Assembly (NCBI RefSeq): GCF_009755225.1
Contig: NZ_WQKZ01000001.1
Span: forward strand, 620,001 to 684,000
Source: Hymenobacter ginkgonis
GTDB taxonomy: Bacteria; Bacteroidota; Bacteroidia; Cytophagales; Hymenobacteraceae
Direction: 5' to 3'
Length of the DNA stretch: 64,000 nt
The notes below the pieces were generated by a model. That model saw only the letters and a program-made list of their open reading frames with translations, did no database searches and was not told the origin of the DNA. Made by a program: the position numbers and the translations under genes. The stretch's first letter is position 1; the number at the start of each line of letters is the position of its first letter. This document shows positions 35,438 to 43,519 of the stretch, in pieces.

Positions 35438-35540
35438 TTGCTCCTCTGGCGTCCGCTTGTCGAAGCAGCTCTACCGCCCCGTTGGACGGCTTGGATGAAA
35501 CAGCTAAGATGCTTCGGCAAGCGGACGCCAGAGGAGCAGA
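35438..35540. repeat. Palindromic intergenic element, copy C (divergent)
   Basis: The long arms start TTGCTCCTCTGGCGTCCGCT and are mirrored by the complement ending GCCAGAGGAGCAG. The inner part, GAAGCAGCTCTACCGC / GATGCTTCGG, resembles copies A and B, while the outer arms differ. It is just past the stop of the AraC gene ending at 35571. Confidence 0.65.
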
Positions 35541-35570
35541 AGCAGCGCGAATTAGTCGGCCACTTCTTTG

Positions 35571-36479
35571 TCAGTTAAAAGAGGCCCTAAACTCCAGCGG
35601 CGACAAGTTCGTCTTGGCCTTGAATAGCTTGCTGAACGAGGGTAGATGCTCGAACCCTAGCTCGTAGGCAATTTCGCTGACGGTCAGGTTAGTCGTGGAC
35701 AACTTTTCCTTGGCTTTGGCTATCAGCCGAGCATGAATGTGCTGCTGCGTGTTTTGCCCAGTTACGACGCGTAGCAAACTGCTTAAATACTTGGGCGACA
35801 GATGCAGGCACTCGGCTACGTAATGAACGGTCGGCAAGCCTCGTTCTACTAGGTTATCGCTGTTGAAGTAATCCTGCAGAAGGGTTTCCAAGCGTTCGAG
35901 CGCCTCGTGGTTAGCCTTTTCGCGGGTGAGGAACTGGCGATGATAAAACCGGTCGGCATAGTGCAGCAAGCTTTCCACGTGCGAGACGATAATCTGCTTG
36001 CTGAACCGGTCGATGGTCGAACAATATTCTTGCTCAATAGTGCGGATAATAGCCAGGATGGTCGCCTCCTCTTTGGCGGAAAGAAACAGGCCTTCTTTGA
36101 GCGAGTAATCCCAAAAATCGTACTGCTGGATGGTTTTGGCCAGCGGCGTATTCCACAGAAAATCAGGATGAATGTAGATTACCCACCCTGATTTCTCAAT
36201 CTCCTCGTCGGGGTCGGCAGTTGCCATGCTAAACACCTGGTTGGGAGCCATGAAGGACATAATGCCTTCCTTAAAGTCAAACGAATGCTGCCCGTATTTC
36301 ATGTGGACATTGCGCATGCGCTTGACAGAAATGGTGTAAAAATCAAACACCATGCTCGTCGGCTCCTGGCCATAGCGGTGCGGCACGGTGCCCACATCTA
36401 TTACGCTGAGCAGCGGATGCTGAGGCTTGGGCAGCTGCACAAACTCGTGAAACTCGCTTATCGTGGTAAAGCGTCTCAT
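35571..36479 (-). CDS. AraC family transcriptional regulator
   Basis: The protein has 302 residues. The N-terminal cupin-like sensing domain (about residues 25-130; SFMAPNQVFSMATADP) precedes a C-terminal AraC DNA-binding domain (from about 205; VAECLHLSPKYLSSLLRVVT; VSEIAYELGFEHLPSFSKLF). Its ATG overlaps the stop of the upstream oxidoreductase gene by 4 bp, so the two are translationally coupled. It is probably the regulator of that enzyme gene. The effector is unknown. Confidence 0.92.
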   Translation of the reverse strand: MRRFTTISEFHEFVQLPKPQHPLLSVIDVGTVPHRYGQEPTSMVFDFYTISVKRMRNVHMKYGQHSFDFKEGIMSFMAPNQVFSMATADPDEEIEKSGWVIYIHPDFLWNTPLAKTIQQYDFWDYSLKEGLFLSAKEEATILAIIRTIEQEYCSTIDRFSKQIIVSHVESLLHYADRFYHRQFLTREKANHEALERLETLLQDYFNSDNLVERGLPTVHYVAECLHLSPKYLSSLLRVVTGQNTQQHIHARLIAKAKEKLSTTNLTVSEIAYELGFEHLPSFSKLFKAKTNLSPLEFRASFN

Positions 36480-37450
36480 GCCGGCTCGCCGTCGGGGCGT
36501 ATTTTCAGCACCAACTTACCTTGCACGTGCCAAGTTTGGCTTTCGCGGTGGGCTTCGGCCACCTCCGCCAGCGGAAATACTTTGCTGATGAATACCCGCA
36601 CCTTACCAGCATCAATCAGCTGGGCAATTTCCTGCAACCATTCCTGCCGGGGCTGATTGTTCGACAACTCGCCCGTGGCCTTCTTTTGGGCCAGGGCCGC
36701 CTGCACGGCCTCATCGAAGGGGAAATCGACATTGACGCTGACGAATGTGCCGCCTTCCTTCAGAACGGTTATAGCTTTCACCCGCGCCGCGTTATCGCGC
36801 ACCGGCGAGGCTTCTAACACTACGTCCACATCGCGCACCAGCTCTTCCACGTTCTGGCTACGGTAGTCGATGGCCTCGTCAGCCCCCAGCTGCCGGAGGT
36901 GGTCTAGGTTGCCCGCCGACGCAGTACCGATAACGTACGCCCCTTTGGCCTTGGCAAACTGCACGGCGAAGCTTCCCACGCCGCCCGAAGCCCCCTGAAT
37001 GAGAATGCGTTGGCCAGCTTGCAGTTTGCCATGCTCAAAGAGGGCCGTCCAGGCCGTGAGGCCGGCCAGCGGCACCCCGGCCGCCTCGGTAAAGCTGAGG
37101 CTTTTGGGCTTCAGGGCAAATTGACTGGCTTTGGCTGCGCAATATTCGGCGTAGCTGCCATTGCCGGGAAAGTTCGGCTCGCCATACACGGCATCGCCTT
37201 TCTGAAACCCGGTTACGGCGCTGCCTAGCTCCTCCACCACACCGGCGGCATCCCAGCCTAGGGTCATCGGCAAAGTCAGATACGCCCGCAGCGCATCATT
37301 GCCGCCTTCCCGAACTACCCAATCTACTGGGTTCACTCCGCTGGCATACAGCTTGATGAGAATTTCGTCGGCCGCCGGCACCGGGCGTGCTACGTCTTCT
37401 AGTTGCAGAACCTCGGGTCCGCCAAAGGCATGAATTCTGACCGCTTTCAT
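36476..37450 (-). CDS. NADP-dependent oxidoreductase, quinone oxidoreductase-like (zinc-free MDR)
   Basis: This is a 324-residue medium-chain dehydrogenase/reductase. The N-terminal GroES-like domain opens MKAVRIHAFGGPEVLQLEDV. The nucleotide-binding Rossmann motif is ILIQGASGGVGSFAVQFAKA (about residues 148-167). It lacks the cysteine cluster of structural-zinc alcohol dehydrogenases, as expected for the quinone oxidoreductase branch. Such enzymes reduce quinones or alpha,beta-unsaturated carbonyls with NADPH. It is the first gene of a two-gene unit with the AraC regulator. Upstream lies 525 bp containing a small inverted repeat that could be an operator. Confidence 0.93.
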   Translation of the reverse strand: MKAVRIHAFGGPEVLQLEDVARPVPAADEILIKLYASGVNPVDWVVREGGNDALRAYLTLPMTLGWDAAGVVEELGSAVTGFQKGDAVYGEPNFPGNGSYAEYCAAKASQFALKPKSLSFTEAAGVPLAGLTAWTALFEHGKLQAGQRILIQGASGGVGSFAVQFAKAKGAYVIGTASAGNLDHLRQLGADEAIDYRSQNVEELVRDVDVVLEASPVRDNAARVKAITVLKEGGTFVSVNVDFPFDEAVQAALAQKKATGELSNNQPRQEWLQEIAQLIDAGKVRVFISKVFPLAEVAEAHRESQTWHVQGKLVLKIRPDGEPA

Positions 37451-37975
37451 AAGGAAACTAGTATTGGTTAATTGACGCTACAAAGGTCGTCTTTGCCTGC
37501 CCGGCAGGTTTAACCAAAACGCCCTTTGCTTTAGTCAAAAGGGCGCGGCAAACTATTTGATGCCTAACCGCAAACCCGGTGGGTAGGGGGCACCACCTGC
37601 GGTTTTCACTGTAATTGCTGGTAGATATTAATAGCTCCCTTCGTTGTTTGATAAGCCGCTGGCCTACCCCCACACCAGCGCAAAAGCCCGCTCCAGGTCT
37701 CTGCTGCGCTGCTTAAGCAGTAGATGGTAGCAGCGTGGCGAAAAGCCCGGATAAAATTTTCATTCAACATAAGGAGCTATTCCTGCTCTAATTTTAGGGT
37801 AGAGTCGCGCGTAGGTGGCTAATGGCCACCGACAAGCATAGTAAGCAATCGGGGACGCAAATACGCCAGCGGCGGCCTAGCCGGGCCCCGGTAGCAACCG
37901 GACCTCTGCGCTGCCCGTGGCTTCACTGCTACCCCGTGCCGTTCGTAATCCGTTTATTTCCTTCGTCAAGTTTCT
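37451..37975. other. Intergenic region with a small inverted repeat
   Basis: CGCCCTTT (37520-37527) and AAAGGGCG (37538-37545) form an inverted repeat 70 bp upstream of the oxidoreductase start and could be a regulator site. The rest holds no convincing gene. Confidence 0.4.
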
Positions 37976-38353
37976 ATGTACGTAGCCCACATTGCGTTGT
38001 GGACGCCCGATTTGGAGCGGTCCCGCACCTTTTATACTACTTTCTTCGGGGCTGTTGCCGGCCCGCGCTACCACAATCCCACGCGAGAGTTTACTTCTTA
38101 CTTTCTCTCTTTTGCCTCCGGGGCGCGGCTCGAATTGATGCAGCAGCCGGGTCTGCTAGCGGCGGGTGCTCCTCGGCTGGGCTACGCCCATCTGGCGATT
38201 GCTACTGGCAGCCTCACGCAGGTAAACCAACTGACCGAGCGCTTGCGCGCGGCGGGCTACCTCGTAGTCAGCGAGCCCCGCACGACGGGCGATGGCTACT
38301 ACGAGAGCGTGGTGGCAGACCCCGACGGCAACCTACTGGAGCTGACGGTTTGA
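37976..38353 (+). CDS. VOC (glyoxalase/bleomycin-resistance fold) family protein
   Basis: The protein has 125 residues starting MYVAHIALWTPDLERSRTFY. It contains the paired beta-alpha-beta-beta-beta modules of the vicinal-oxygen-chelate fold: His5 in the first strand, ARLELMQQPG, YAHLAIATGS and the C-terminal ESVVADPDGNLLELTV with its metal-ligand Glu. This spacing suits a lyase- or dioxygenase-like metal enzyme. The substrate is unknown; detoxification of aldehydes or epoxides is common in the family. It is a stand-alone gene. Confidence 0.9.
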   Translation: MYVAHIALWTPDLERSRTFYTTFFGAVAGPRYHNPTREFTSYFLSFASGARLELMQQPGLLAAGAPRLGYAHLAIATGSLTQVNQLTERLRAAGYLVVSEPRTTGDGYYESVVADPDGNLLELTV

Positions 38354-38630
38354 GCACGGTTCAATCGCCCTATCGGTCGCGCTTCTCTCTTAACTGTAAA
38401 CGTGCTCGCTACGAGCAAGCGCAACGCGAGCGCCGATAACCTATCGAGCAGCCTCGCTAAAGCTTAATTCAGCTCTACGACTACCGCTAAGTACTAATCG
38501 CGCTTACGTGGGGCGAAAAGTTATGCGAAGTCCTTGCTAGTCATGTTGCTACCTGCCTTCTTGACCGAACGTTGCGTAGGAAGCTGACCTGTCCAGGGTA
38601 ACCGCCCGGCTCTATAAGTTATCTTTCTCC

Positions 38631-39449
38631 ATGCAGCACCAAGAAGTTGAACCTCCTCAAGCGCTACGCGATACCATCCAGAGTTTTTGGTACACGGGAA
38701 TGGATTTAGGGGAGCTGCCCGCGCGTTTTGAGGTCGTGCCAGATGGCTACGCGGAAATCATTTTTCATTTCGGCAGTGGTTGTAGCATCTCCACTGCGGG
38801 CGGTGTGCAGCCCTTACCCTCCCCGTTTCTAGTGGGGCTGCTCAACCAGCCGGCGCTTTTTATTGCGCAAAATCGGTTAGAACTTATTGGCATTCGATGC
38901 TTTCCTTGGGCTGTGTTCGACTTGCTCGGCCTGCCGGCCGGGCAAGATGGCGTGCGTGCCCTGGCACATCCCCTTGCGCAACTTCAGGCGGCTTTAGCGG
39001 AGTGGATGCGAGCGGGCCAGGTAGCCGAAGCACTGGCTGAGGTGACCCAGGCTTTCTTGACTGCCCAGGTGGGCGTGGCGCGTGACCGGTTACTCAGCCA
39101 AGCGGGCGATGCGATGCGGGCCGCCGGTGGCACCTTGCCAGTCAGCCAGGTAGCGGCAGCGGCTCATGCCACAGTGCGCACCCTAGAGCGAAAGTTCAAA
39201 CAGGCAGCGGGCTATACAGTGAAAGACGTGTCCTCGCTGATGCGCTTTGAGCAGGTCCGCTTCCGCATCTGGCTGCAGCCGGCAGCTAGCTTGGCCAGCC
39301 TGGCGCAGGACCTGGGCTATGCAGACCAGGCGCACCTTGGCCGAGAATTTAAGCGTTACAGCGGCACTACGCCCGCGGCCTTTGCGCGCAAAGCCAAGCA
39401 CTGGCAACAGGCGGTCAGCACTGATTTTGTCGCGTTTATTCTAGCCTAA
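38631..39449 (+). CDS. AraC family regulator with DUF6597-like N-domain
   Basis: The protein has 272 residues. The N-terminal domain (ALRDTIQSFWYTGMDLGELP; VVPDGYAEIIFHFGSG) is the type found in many Bacteroidota AraC proteins. The C-terminal double HTH spans about residues 170-260 (VAAAAHATVRTLERKFKQAA; SLAQDLGYADQAHLGREFKR). Its stop codon is 17 bp before a 42-bp perfect palindrome and 68 bp before the FAD monooxygenase gene, which it may control. Confidence 0.9.
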   Translation: MQHQEVEPPQALRDTIQSFWYTGMDLGELPARFEVVPDGYAEIIFHFGSGCSISTAGGVQPLPSPFLVGLLNQPALFIAQNRLELIGIRCFPWAVFDLLGLPAGQDGVRALAHPLAQLQAALAEWMRAGQVAEALAEVTQAFLTAQVGVARDRLLSQAGDAMRAAGGTLPVSQVAAAAHATVRTLERKFKQAAGYTVKDVSSLMRFEQVRFRIWLQPAASLASLAQDLGYADQAHLGREFKRYSGTTPAAFARKAKHWQQAVSTDFVAFILA

Positions 39450-39466
39450 GGCCGGTGCGTTCCAGA

Positions 39467-39508
39467 ATTTTGTGAGGCAATCATGCGCGCATGATTGCCT
39501 CACAAAAT
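39467..39508. repeat. 42-bp perfect palindrome between AraC and monooxygenase genes
   Basis: The sequence is its own reverse complement over all 42 bases (half-site ATTTTGTGAGGCAATCATGC plus G). It lies just upstream of the monooxygenase start. It could be an operator, a cruciform or a loopless terminator; no T tract follows. Confidence 0.9.
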
Positions 39509-39517
39509 CTACTAAAA

Positions 39518-40651
39518 ATGGAATCGGTAAACAGAAAAGAAGTACTTGTTTCGGGCGCCAGCATCGCCGGCCTTTCCACCGCTTATTGGCTGAGTAAACT
39601 AGGCTACCACGTTACGGTAGTGGAGCTGGCAAGCGAACCGCGCAAGGGCGGGGCGGCTATTAATGTGCAAGGGGATGCGCTAGCCAGCGCGAAGCGGATG
39701 GGCATTTTTGAGCGCTTAAAAGCCCACCGCTTGCAGCTGGAACGGTTGGAATTCAAAACCGCCGACGATGTGACGGTCGGCTCGACGATGCTGCAAAACG
39801 AGGAAATACCTCTGGCGGACGAGGATATTGCCGAAATCGAAATTGAGCGCGCTGAACTAATAACCATCTTAGTAGAGGCTGTAGAGGATAAAGTTGATTT
39901 CTTGTTCAACAGCCGCGTCATCGCTTTGCACGAAACAGCGGACGCTATCCACGTCACGTTTAAAAATGGTTCGACCCGTGCGTTTGACCTCGTATTCGGG
40001 TGCGATGGGTTACACTCGGGGATTCGACAATTATGGTTTGGCCACGAAGCCGAATACGCCCATTCTTTGGAGCATTATTCTTCGCTCACCATCGTCAACC
40101 ACTTGTTGATAAAAGAAAATACTGCCCAGCTGTACAGCACGCCGGGCAAGGGTGTAATGTTGAATGCGTACAACGGAAAAACCGACATCATTTTCTGGTT
40201 CTTTTCCGAACAAGAAATTTCGTATGATTACCGAGATACCGACCAGCAACGAAGCATTATTGCGAAACAATTTACTGGCCAAGGCTGGCGAACGGCCGAA
40301 TTATTAGACGAAGTAAAACAGGCCAATATTTCGTATTTCGATAAGTTCTGTCAAATCAAAATGCCGTCGTGGACCAAAGGCCGCGTGGCCTTGGTGGGTG
40401 ACGCCGCCTACTGCGCCTCGCCCGCCGCAGGAATAGGTGCCTCGTTAGCCATGAGTGGCGCGGCCGCCGTTGCGGAGGCGTTGGAAAAATACGATGGCCA
40501 TTTTGACTCGGCCTTTCAAGCGTACAACCAAAATTTGCGGCCATTTATAGAGGAAACGCAAGCCACCGCCCTAACCATGTTACACGACTTTCTTATTCCC
40601 AGCACCGAAGAAGCTATTCGTATCAGAAACAGCCAGGAAAGCCCGTTTTAG
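39518..40651 (+). CDS. FAD-dependent monooxygenase (UbiH/TetX-like)
   Basis: The protein has 377 residues from the ATG at 39518. The ATG at 39491 lies inside the perfect palindrome and is less likely. The FAD-binding GxGxxG-like motif is VSGASIAGLSTAYWLSKLGY, followed by the conserved Glu (VVELA). The second FAD motif is GRVALVGDAAYCASPAAGIG. This is the class A flavoprotein monooxygenase family (aromatic hydroxylases, TetX). The substrate cannot be inferred; antibiotic or aromatic-compound oxidation are both possible. It may be controlled by the AraC gene directly upstream. Codon use is less GC-rich than in the neighbours, suggesting transfer. Confidence 0.93.
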   Translation: MESVNRKEVLVSGASIAGLSTAYWLSKLGYHVTVVELASEPRKGGAAINVQGDALASAKRMGIFERLKAHRLQLERLEFKTADDVTVGSTMLQNEEIPLADEDIAEIEIERAELITILVEAVEDKVDFLFNSRVIALHETADAIHVTFKNGSTRAFDLVFGCDGLHSGIRQLWFGHEAEYAHSLEHYSSLTIVNHLLIKENTAQLYSTPGKGVMLNAYNGKTDIIFWFFSEQEISYDYRDTDQQRSIIAKQFTGQGWRTAELLDEVKQANISYFDKFCQIKMPSWTKGRVALVGDAAYCASPAAGIGASLAMSGAAAVAEALEKYDGHFDSAFQAYNQNLRPFIEETQATALTMLHDFLIPSTEEAIRIRNSQESPF

Positions 40652-40875
40652 TAGCGCGGCGCCGGGGCCAGTGGCGCGCTGAAAGTGCTAGCGTGGGCAC
40701 GCGCCTAGGGGGTAGGCCGCTCTATTTTTGTTGCCTTTGAAAATCTCTGTAGGCGTTAGGTCCTGGCCCGACCAAACCGCCCGGCGCGTTGCAGTATAGC
40801 GACCATTACATAGCCAGTGAGCTGAGCTTGGTCAAATAAAAATATCCTTAAGCTAACACGTTATAAGATTTCAAC

Positions 40876-41358
40876 ATGACAAACAGCAAGATAACCTTGT
40901 CGGAAACAACAGCTGAAGATTTGCATGACTTATTTCAATTTCAGCTTGATAAAAAAGCAATTTATTTAGCCGCGTTTACTCCTAAAGACCCGACTGATAA
41001 ACTTGCTTACATGGCTAAGTATTCAAAGCTATTAGCTGACCCAACAATAACTATGCGGACCATAAAAGCTGACAATGAAATTGTAGGCAGTATAGCAAAA
41101 TTTGTCCTGGAAAATAACGCTGAGCTTACTTACTGGATTAACAGAAAATATTGGGGGCAGGGTATTGCCACGAATGCCCTTAAAATGTTTTTAAAAATCG
41201 AACAAACCAGGCCATTATTTGGGCGTGTTGCCTTTGACAACTTTGGCTCACAAAAGGTATTAGAGAAAGGTGGCTTCGTAAAAATCGGAAAAGATACAGG
41301 GTTTGCAAATGCTCGACAAGCTGAGATTGAAGAATTTATTTATCAGCTTACGAATTAA
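40876..41358 (+). CDS. GNAT family N-acetyltransferase (RimJ/RimL-like)
   Basis: The protein has 160 residues starting MTNSKITLSETTAEDLHDLF. The acetyl-CoA pyrophosphate-binding loop is seen in YWGQGIATNALKMFL (Q/RxxGxG/A type), then ALKMFLKIEQ and the C-terminal FGRVAFDNFGSQKVLEKGGF. The last part matches the conserved 'N..S..vlek.GF' strand of the GNAT fold. It is strongly AT-rich compared with flanking genes, so it was probably acquired separately. It has non-coding DNA on either side and no operon partner. The acceptor substrate is unknown. Confidence 0.9.
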   Translation: MTNSKITLSETTAEDLHDLFQFQLDKKAIYLAAFTPKDPTDKLAYMAKYSKLLADPTITMRTIKADNEIVGSIAKFVLENNAELTYWINRKYWGQGIATNALKMFLKIEQTRPLFGRVAFDNFGSQKVLEKGGFVKIGKDTGFANARQAEIEEFIYQLTN

Positions 41359-41671
41359 AATAGGGGTAGTAAAAAGCAGCTACTGTTTCATCGGTCAGGA
41401 TGATACTGCAAGGGACAATAGGGAAAAAGCTGCCTACTATTACCTCCGAAATCCCGAATTTTAAGGCAGTACAATTAGTCACCTAAGTGCTGTTTTTACT
41501 GGTGTTAAAAACCCACATCTTGCCTAATTGCCCGTAGAAATTATGCGGTGATAGGCGCTCGAAAACCAGTAGTGTACCATTGCTTTATTGGAGAAGTGCT
41601 TTTCACTATGCTTACTTGCTCTACGACTAACCTACCTGAGCAGTACTACTATAGGCGCACGAATGAATAAT
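41359..41671. other. Intergenic region
   Basis: About 310 bp between converging genes. I see no gene, RNA or clear terminator. Confidence 0.5.
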
Positions 41672-42610
41672 TTAAAACTCGCGGGCTCTATCTGTTATAA
41701 GCCGGTAGGGCGTTTGCAGAAATTGCGTCACCTTTTGATTGAACTCGGTGGTGTAAGCGATGAGTGTGCTATGCCCCGAATTGGGGAGTATCCATAAGTA
41801 CGACCGCTTAATGTTTTCCGCAATTAGGAGTGTATGCTGCGGGCGTACCACATCGTGGTCTCCCCCAATTACGAGGGTAGGGGCCATAATTTTGTGCAAG
41901 TCAGCCAGGGAAATATGTGGTTGTTCTTTGAGTAATTTGAAGTACTTATACACCATCGAGTCAAGGGGCGTCTTGGGCCGTGTTTCCTTAAACCACCCAC
42001 CCAGCATATTATAGGTCTTCGTGACCCGTTGGAGGACTGCCGGGTCTACAGCGGTAGAATCTGGTTGCAGGTTTGCCCCCGTTACAACTAGTTTTTTGAC
42101 TTTCGCCGGATGTCTAATGGCTAATAGCAAGCCATTGATACCGCCGTCGCTCCAGCCGATGACATTGGCAGAGTCGATATGCATAGCCGTGAGCAGGGCC
42201 GCGTAGTCGTCGGCCATCATTTCGTAAGAGAGCGAATCAATTTTGTTGATGGACTGCCCATGTGCTCGGCTATCGGCCACAATAACTTTATAGGTTTGGG
42301 CGAAATAGGGAATTTGCTTGGCAAAGGCCTTAATGCTACTGCCATTCCCGTGGATTAGCAACAGAGGCTTGCCCGTGCCATATACCTCACAATACATTTT
42401 AAAGCCTCGAAGGGCATAAAACTTCCCGGCCTTAGGGTTGCGCCCGTAAAGGGTGGTTTTTTGCAACTGGTCATACGCGGTTTGAAGTTGCGCCGGGGTG
42501 GCTTGCCCCAAGCAGGTCAGCGTGCTCAGCAACGCTCCCACCCAGATTACAAAAGCCAAAAGCAAGTGCTGGTAAGGCAAGCAAGCGGTGCGGCGATGAG
42601 ACAGTTGCAT
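41672..42610 (-). CDS. Secreted alpha/beta hydrolase
   Basis: The protein has 312 residues from the ATG at 42610, with a signal or anchor (HLLLAFVIWVGALLSTLTCL, then GQ). The fold elements are clear. The oxyanion-loop motif is LLIHGNGSSIKAF. The nucleophile elbow is GWSDGG (Ser near residue 153), the acid is in IGGDHDVVRP and the histidine in LPNSGHSTLI. It is an esterase- or lipase-like enzyme with unknown substrate, acting in the periplasm or outside. Further upstream starts to 42664 place extra residues before the signal. Confidence 0.9.
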   Translation of the reverse strand: MQLSHRRTACLPYQHLLLAFVIWVGALLSTLTCLGQATPAQLQTAYDQLQKTTLYGRNPKAGKFYALRGFKMYCEVYGTGKPLLLIHGNGSSIKAFAKQIPYFAQTYKVIVADSRAHGQSINKIDSLSYEMMADDYAALLTAMHIDSANVIGWSDGGINGLLLAIRHPAKVKKLVVTGANLQPDSTAVDPAVLQRVTKTYNMLGGWFKETRPKTPLDSMVYKYFKLLKEQPHISLADLHKIMAPTLVIGGDHDVVRPQHTLLIAENIKRSYLWILPNSGHSTLIAYTTEFNQKVTQFLQTPYRLITDRAREF

Positions 42611-42825
42611 TGGGGGGCGGTGAAAAGGACAGCGGATATTGAGCAATTGCGAGGTATTTCGCAAAAGATAAAAACTGCTTTACTTATTGCTTATCCCTCA
42701 TGAACATTGATACACATCCACGAGCTTCACCAAGCAGAACCAAGTAGAGGTTATCTAGCCTGGTGCTTGCTTTAGGCAAAGCAATCGGCGCGGCTATATT
42801 GCCCTGCCTGAGGTGAACGCAGTGC

Positions 42826-43278
42826 TTACCCAAACGTGATGCCGTAGCGCCCACAGATTTCGGCTACGATGGCGAAGTCGAGCGGGCCAGCTGGTAGCGC
42901 GGCCAATTCCTCAAACATGTGCTCGGCCCCCGCCGGAAATACCGACAGCATAACGTGCGCTTTTTCGGTGCCCACCACGCGCCAACTGTGGGCAATGCCC
43001 CGGGGCGCAAAGAGCACGTCGCCGGCCCTCAGGGTTTTCACCATGTCGGCAGTTTCGTACTCCACTTCGCCCGCCAACACCTGAAATAGCTCATCGTCGA
43101 GGGCATGCACGTGGCGGGGAATACCCGTGCCGGGCACGTTGAGCTGCTCGATGAGGGTAAACTGCTGGTTGGTATCCTGGCCGGTTAGTTTGATACATTG
43201 CTGGTCGCCTAGCACGTTGAGCCGGCGGCCCGTGCCGGCCGGCACAATGGCTGTGGGAGTGAAGGGTAAAGAGGTCAT
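42826..43278 (-). CDS. Cupin domain protein
   Basis: The protein has 150 residues from the ATG at 43278 (MTSLPFTPTAIVPAGTGRRL). The cupin motif 1 is visible as GIPRHVHALDDELFQVLAG (His, His, Glu metal ligands) and motif 2 as AGDVLFAPRGIAHSW. It is a small single-domain beta-barrel, as in many Bacteroidota sugar-binding or regulatory cupins. The reaction is unknown. An in-frame extension to 43458 exists but adds no conserved sequence. Confidence 0.92.
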   Translation of the reverse strand: MTSLPFTPTAIVPAGTGRRLNVLGDQQCIKLTGQDTNQQFTLIEQLNVPGTGIPRHVHALDDELFQVLAGEVEYETADMVKTLRAGDVLFAPRGIAHSWRVVGTEKAHVMLSVFPAGAEHMFEELAALPAGPLDFAIVAEICGRYGITFG

Positions 43279-43519
43279 AAAAAGGAGAGGGGGTAGGACG
43301 GTGTGCAACCGATGGAAGAATTGAGAGTAACCTTGATAGCCAGCTACTTCTAGTAGACACTGCTGGCTTAGCGGCCGTGGTGTGTTGAAGTTGACAAGGA
43401 GCAAGAGACACCGAAATAGCAGGTGTGGCAGAGGGTGGCTTCTGGTGGGAAAGTGCACAGGCCCGCTGCCTAATGCTACGTCTTAAGGCTGAGCAAAACT
43501 GATGTATAGAAATGGCTTG

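Noticed and set aside
36285..36656. Plus-strand ORF between the AraC and oxidoreductase genes
   Set aside because: Antisense to two strongly conserved, coupled minus-strand genes.
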